Assembly (NCBI GenBank): GCA_964582715.1
Contig: CAZOSM010000007.1
Coordinates: 1 to 13,817 of the forward strand
Direction of reading: 5' to 3'
Source: MFZZ01 sp964582715
GTDB taxonomy: Bacteria > Patescibacteriota > Microgenomatia > UBA1406 > GWC2-37-13
Length of the DNA stretch: 13,817 bases
Shown: one piece after another, positions 12,156 to 13,817 of the stretch
How positions within the stretch are numbered: position 1 is the stretch's first letter
How the letters are laid out: each line of letters opens with the position of its first letter
Made by a program: the position numbers and the translations under genes
The notes under the pieces: generated by a model
What the model was told of the DNA's origin: nothing
Seen by the model: the letters and a program-made list of their open reading frames with translations, nothing else
Databases searched by the model: none

Positions 12156-13796
12156 ATGATACAAAACAGCTCAAAAGTTAAATACTTCCTTTACGCCAGA
12201 AAGTCATCAGAAAGCGAGGATAGGCAGGTACAGTCTATTGACGACCAGATTAACCGCCTCAAGAAGCTCGCCAACGACACCAGCTCGGATATTAAAAAAA
12301 TCTACACAGAGTCAAAATCAGCTAAAAAGCCTAATAACCGCCCTGTATTTGATGAGATGATACAGCGAATTGAGAATGGCGACGCAAATGGTATTTTGTG
12401 CTGGCAGATAAACAGGCTTTCAAGAAACCCCATTGATAGCGGTAAAATAAGCTGGCTTCTCCAGCAAGGAATACTCAAATCAATTCAGACAATAGACAGG
12501 CAGTATCTCCCAGAAGACAATGTGCTTTTGTTCAATGTAGAGAGCGGCGTAGCCAATCAGTTCATTTTGGACTTAAGCAAGAACACTAAAAGGGGCATGA
12601 TCTCCAAACTAGAGAAAGGCTGGCAAACAGGAGTAGCACCACTTGGCTATCTCAACGACAAAGAAAGTAAAATCATCATCAAAGACCCAGAGCGATTTAA
12701 CCTCATCCGCAAGATGTGGGATTTAATGCTTACGGGCAGCTACACGCCGCCGAAGATTTTAGATATTGCCAATAATGAGTGGGGTTTTAGAACTCGCAAA
12801 TTTAAGAGAATAGGCGGCAACCCCCTTTCAAGAAGCGGCATTTACAAGATGTTTACCAGTCTGTTTTATGCGGGGATTGTTGAAAACGCAAGCGTGCAGT
12901 ATCAAGGGGCGCACGAGCCAATGATTACCCTTGAGGAGTATGACCGAGTGCAAATGCTTCTTGGCAGAAAAGGCAAACCTAGACCCAAGCACCACGACTT
13001 TGCTTTTACTGGCTCTATCCGTTGTGGAGTATGCGGTTGTCTTTATACGGCGGAAACTAAGAAGAAGTTCATCAAAAGCACTAGTGAAGTCAAAGAATAC
13101 ACCTACTACCACTGCACCAGGCGAACGACAAAAGTTAAGTGTAATCAAAGGAAAAATATTGCTGTAGATGACTTGGAGCTTAAAATTGAGAAAGAAATAG
13201 AAAATTACACTATCCTGCCAGAGTTTTTAGAGTGGGCATTGGAAGGTTTGAATAAGAAAAACGATACAGAGATTGAAGATAGAAGTAAAATCCACGAAAC
13301 GCAATCCAGAACGCTGCTCGACACGCAAAAACAACTTGATGAGCTTACCAGAATGAGATACCGCCAGCTTATTGACGATGAGGCTTTTATCAGAGAGAAA
13401 AATACATTACAAGGCAACATCACTCAACTGAAAGAACGCTTGCGGGAAACAGAAACACGAGCCGAGAAGTGGCTTGAGCTTACTGAAAAGACATTTGTCT
13501 TTGCAACCTATGCAAGAGCCACTTTCCTAAGAGCTAACAAAATGGGCAAAAAAGGGTTAGAACTGAAAAAGGAAATTTTACTGGCACTTGGAAAAGTGCC
13601 GATAATAAAGGATGAAAAGCTATCTATCGACTCTAATGACTGGCTCGTTCCTATCAAAAACGAGTATCCTGACCTAGAAAAGAAATACAGAAGGTTAGAA
13701 CTGAGCAAAAAGCCCATCACATCGGCACAAACAGAGACTCTTAACTCCATTCGTACACACTGGCTCCCCGGGCTGGATTCGAACCAGCGACCTTGA
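12156..13796 (+). CDS. Large serine recombinase (integrase), C-terminus encoded by a tRNA gene
   Basis: The 546-aa product is a large serine integrase that should insert and, with a directionality factor, excise the element by site-specific recombination. The N-terminal resolvase domain (about 8-150) carries the catalytic Ser17 in YARKSS, and INRLSRN (about 85-91) holds active-site arginines. The recombinase domain (about 155-270) includes GYLNDKE and the DPERFNLIRKMWDLM helix. A zinc ribbon follows (C290, C293, C320, C329), then a coiled coil (about 340-450) and a C-terminal tail. The last 11 codons (WLPGLDSNQRP) and the TGA lie inside the antisense of tRNA-Asn. The reading frame is therefore completed by the attachment site, and the tail may differ when the element is excised. 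It has its own promoter (12109-12137). Length and domains fit the family. Confidence 0.95.
   Translation: MIQNSSKVKYFLYARKSSESEDRQVQSIDDQINRLKKLANDTSSDIKKIYTESKSAKKPNNRPVFDEMIQRIENGDANGILCWQINRLSRNPIDSGKISWLLQQGILKSIQTIDRQYLPEDNVLLFNVESGVANQFILDLSKNTKRGMISKLEKGWQTGVAPLGYLNDKESKIIIKDPERFNLIRKMWDLMLTGSYTPPKILDIANNEWGFRTRKFKRIGGNPLSRSGIYKMFTSLFYAGIVENASVQYQGAHEPMITLEEYDRVQMLLGRKGKPRPKHHDFAFTGSIRCGVCGCLYTAETKKKFIKSTSEVKEYTYYHCTRRTTKVKCNQRKNIAVDDLELKIEKEIENYTILPEFLEWALEGLNKKNDTEIEDRSKIHETQSRTLLDTQKQLDELTRMRYRQLIDDEAFIREKNTLQGNITQLKERLRETETRAEKWLELTEKTFVFATYARATFLRANKMGKKGLELKKEILLALGKVPIIKDEKLSIDSNDWLVPIKNEYPDLEKKYRRLELSKKPITSAQTETLNSIRTHWLPGLDSNQRP
13761..13796. other. Probable attachment site (att core region) in tRNA-Asn
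   Basis: The recombinase gene reads straight into the tRNA 3' end, from CCA to the variable region, with no spacer. This is the arrangement expected at one end (attL or attR) of an element integrated in a tRNA gene. The exact crossover bases cannot be placed without the empty site. By eye I found no second copy of this sequence (for example GGTTCGAATCCAGC) elsewhere in the window, so the other end is probably outside it. Confidence 0.65.
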
Positions 13797-13817
13797 AGTT
13801 AACAGCTTCCTGCTCTA
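13761..13817 (-). tRNA. tRNA-Asn(GUU), 3' 57 nt, cut by the right window edge
   Basis: Read on the minus strand, this is positions 20-76 of a tRNA. It comprises the end of the D-arm (GAGC), the anticodon loop CTGTTAA with anticodon GTT (13803-13801), a five-nt variable region, and a T-arm GCTGG-TTCGAAT-CCAGC. The acceptor strand CCGGGGA, discriminator G and an encoded CCA (13763-13761) complete it. The anticodon stem GGAAG/CTTCA has four good pairs and a G-A mismatch at 27-43, which is unusual. The 5' half is outside the window. Its 3' end is the probable attachment site of the recombinase, whose last codons overlap it on the other strand. Confidence 0.93.

Larger units (their letters stand above)
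7619..13796. mobile_element. Right-hand part of an integrative element (left end not determined)
   Basis: A co-directional module of small element-type genes, a primase/ATPase, a zinc-ribbon protein and a large serine recombinase ends exactly at a tRNA-Asn 3' end. This is a typical replication-plus-integration set. No virion, packaging, relaxase or conjugation gene is visible. I start the feature at the first gene of the operon, but the true left boundary may be well upstream, even outside the window; the 6309-7505 gene and the left-hand genes could be cargo. Confidence 0.6.

Noticed and set aside
1..13817. CRISPR array or diversity-generating retroelement
   Set aside because: No regularly spaced repeats, Cas genes, reverse transcriptase or template/variable repeat pair are visible.

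Overview
The window is AT-rich, tightly packed bacterial DNA. It looks like a chromosomal segment of a small-genome lineage, probably a Patescibacteria/CPR (perhaps Microgenomates-like) bacterium carrying an integrated mobile element. That assignment is inference, from three things: (i) many very short single-pass membrane proteins with start/stop overlaps, (ii) few Shine-Dalgarno sites and at least two promoters placed so close to the ATG that the mRNA should be leaderless, and (iii) small families I associate with CPR contigs (FYWFQ-x-RPA anchors, DUF5659-like proteins, a serine recombinase running into a tRNA). TGA, TAA and TAG all behave as stops, so nothing suggests the UGA=Gly code.

Layout. 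1-1446 (- strand): the edge of one gene, then a membrane-anchored extracytoplasmic staphylococcal-type nuclease with Ig-like and excalibur modules. 1664-2879: two unrecognised genes, one membrane-anchored and one soluble, facing each other. 3060-6262 (- strand): nine small genes, mostly membrane-anchored with paired cysteines and mostly overlapping by 4 nt. This run is interrupted once, at 4686-4854, by a GC-rich, highly structured element. Its G.U pairs and GAAA tetraloops show that it works as RNA from the - strand. An excisionase/MerR-like HTH gene lies directly upstream of it.

6309-7505 (+): a long unrecognised protein, divergent from that operon and possibly ending in a winged helix, followed by an intrinsic terminator with an alternative pairing partner. 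7619-12051 (+): a compact operon with a DUF5659-like protein, two small unknowns, an 819-aa primase/ATPase replication protein, a 56-aa GTG-start gene in the same frame just after the primase stop, a 214-aa unknown and a zinc-ribbon protein. 12156-13796 (+): a large serine recombinase with its own strong promoter. Its last 11 codons are the antisense of the 3' end of a tRNA-Asn(GUU) gene (13761 to beyond the right edge).

Reading. The right half looks like one side of an integrative element: replication module, accessory DNA-binding proteins, and a recombinase at the attachment site in tRNA-Asn. No capsid, portal, terminase large subunit, relaxase or conjugation gene is visible, so an integrative plasmid/satellite-type element is as likely as a prophage. 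No second copy of the tRNA 3' end was found by eye, so the left boundary is unknown; the membrane-protein operon and nuclease may be cargo or host DNA. The two observations most worth following are the pseudoknotted RNA candidate at 4708-4840 and the tRNA-encoded recombinase C-terminus.
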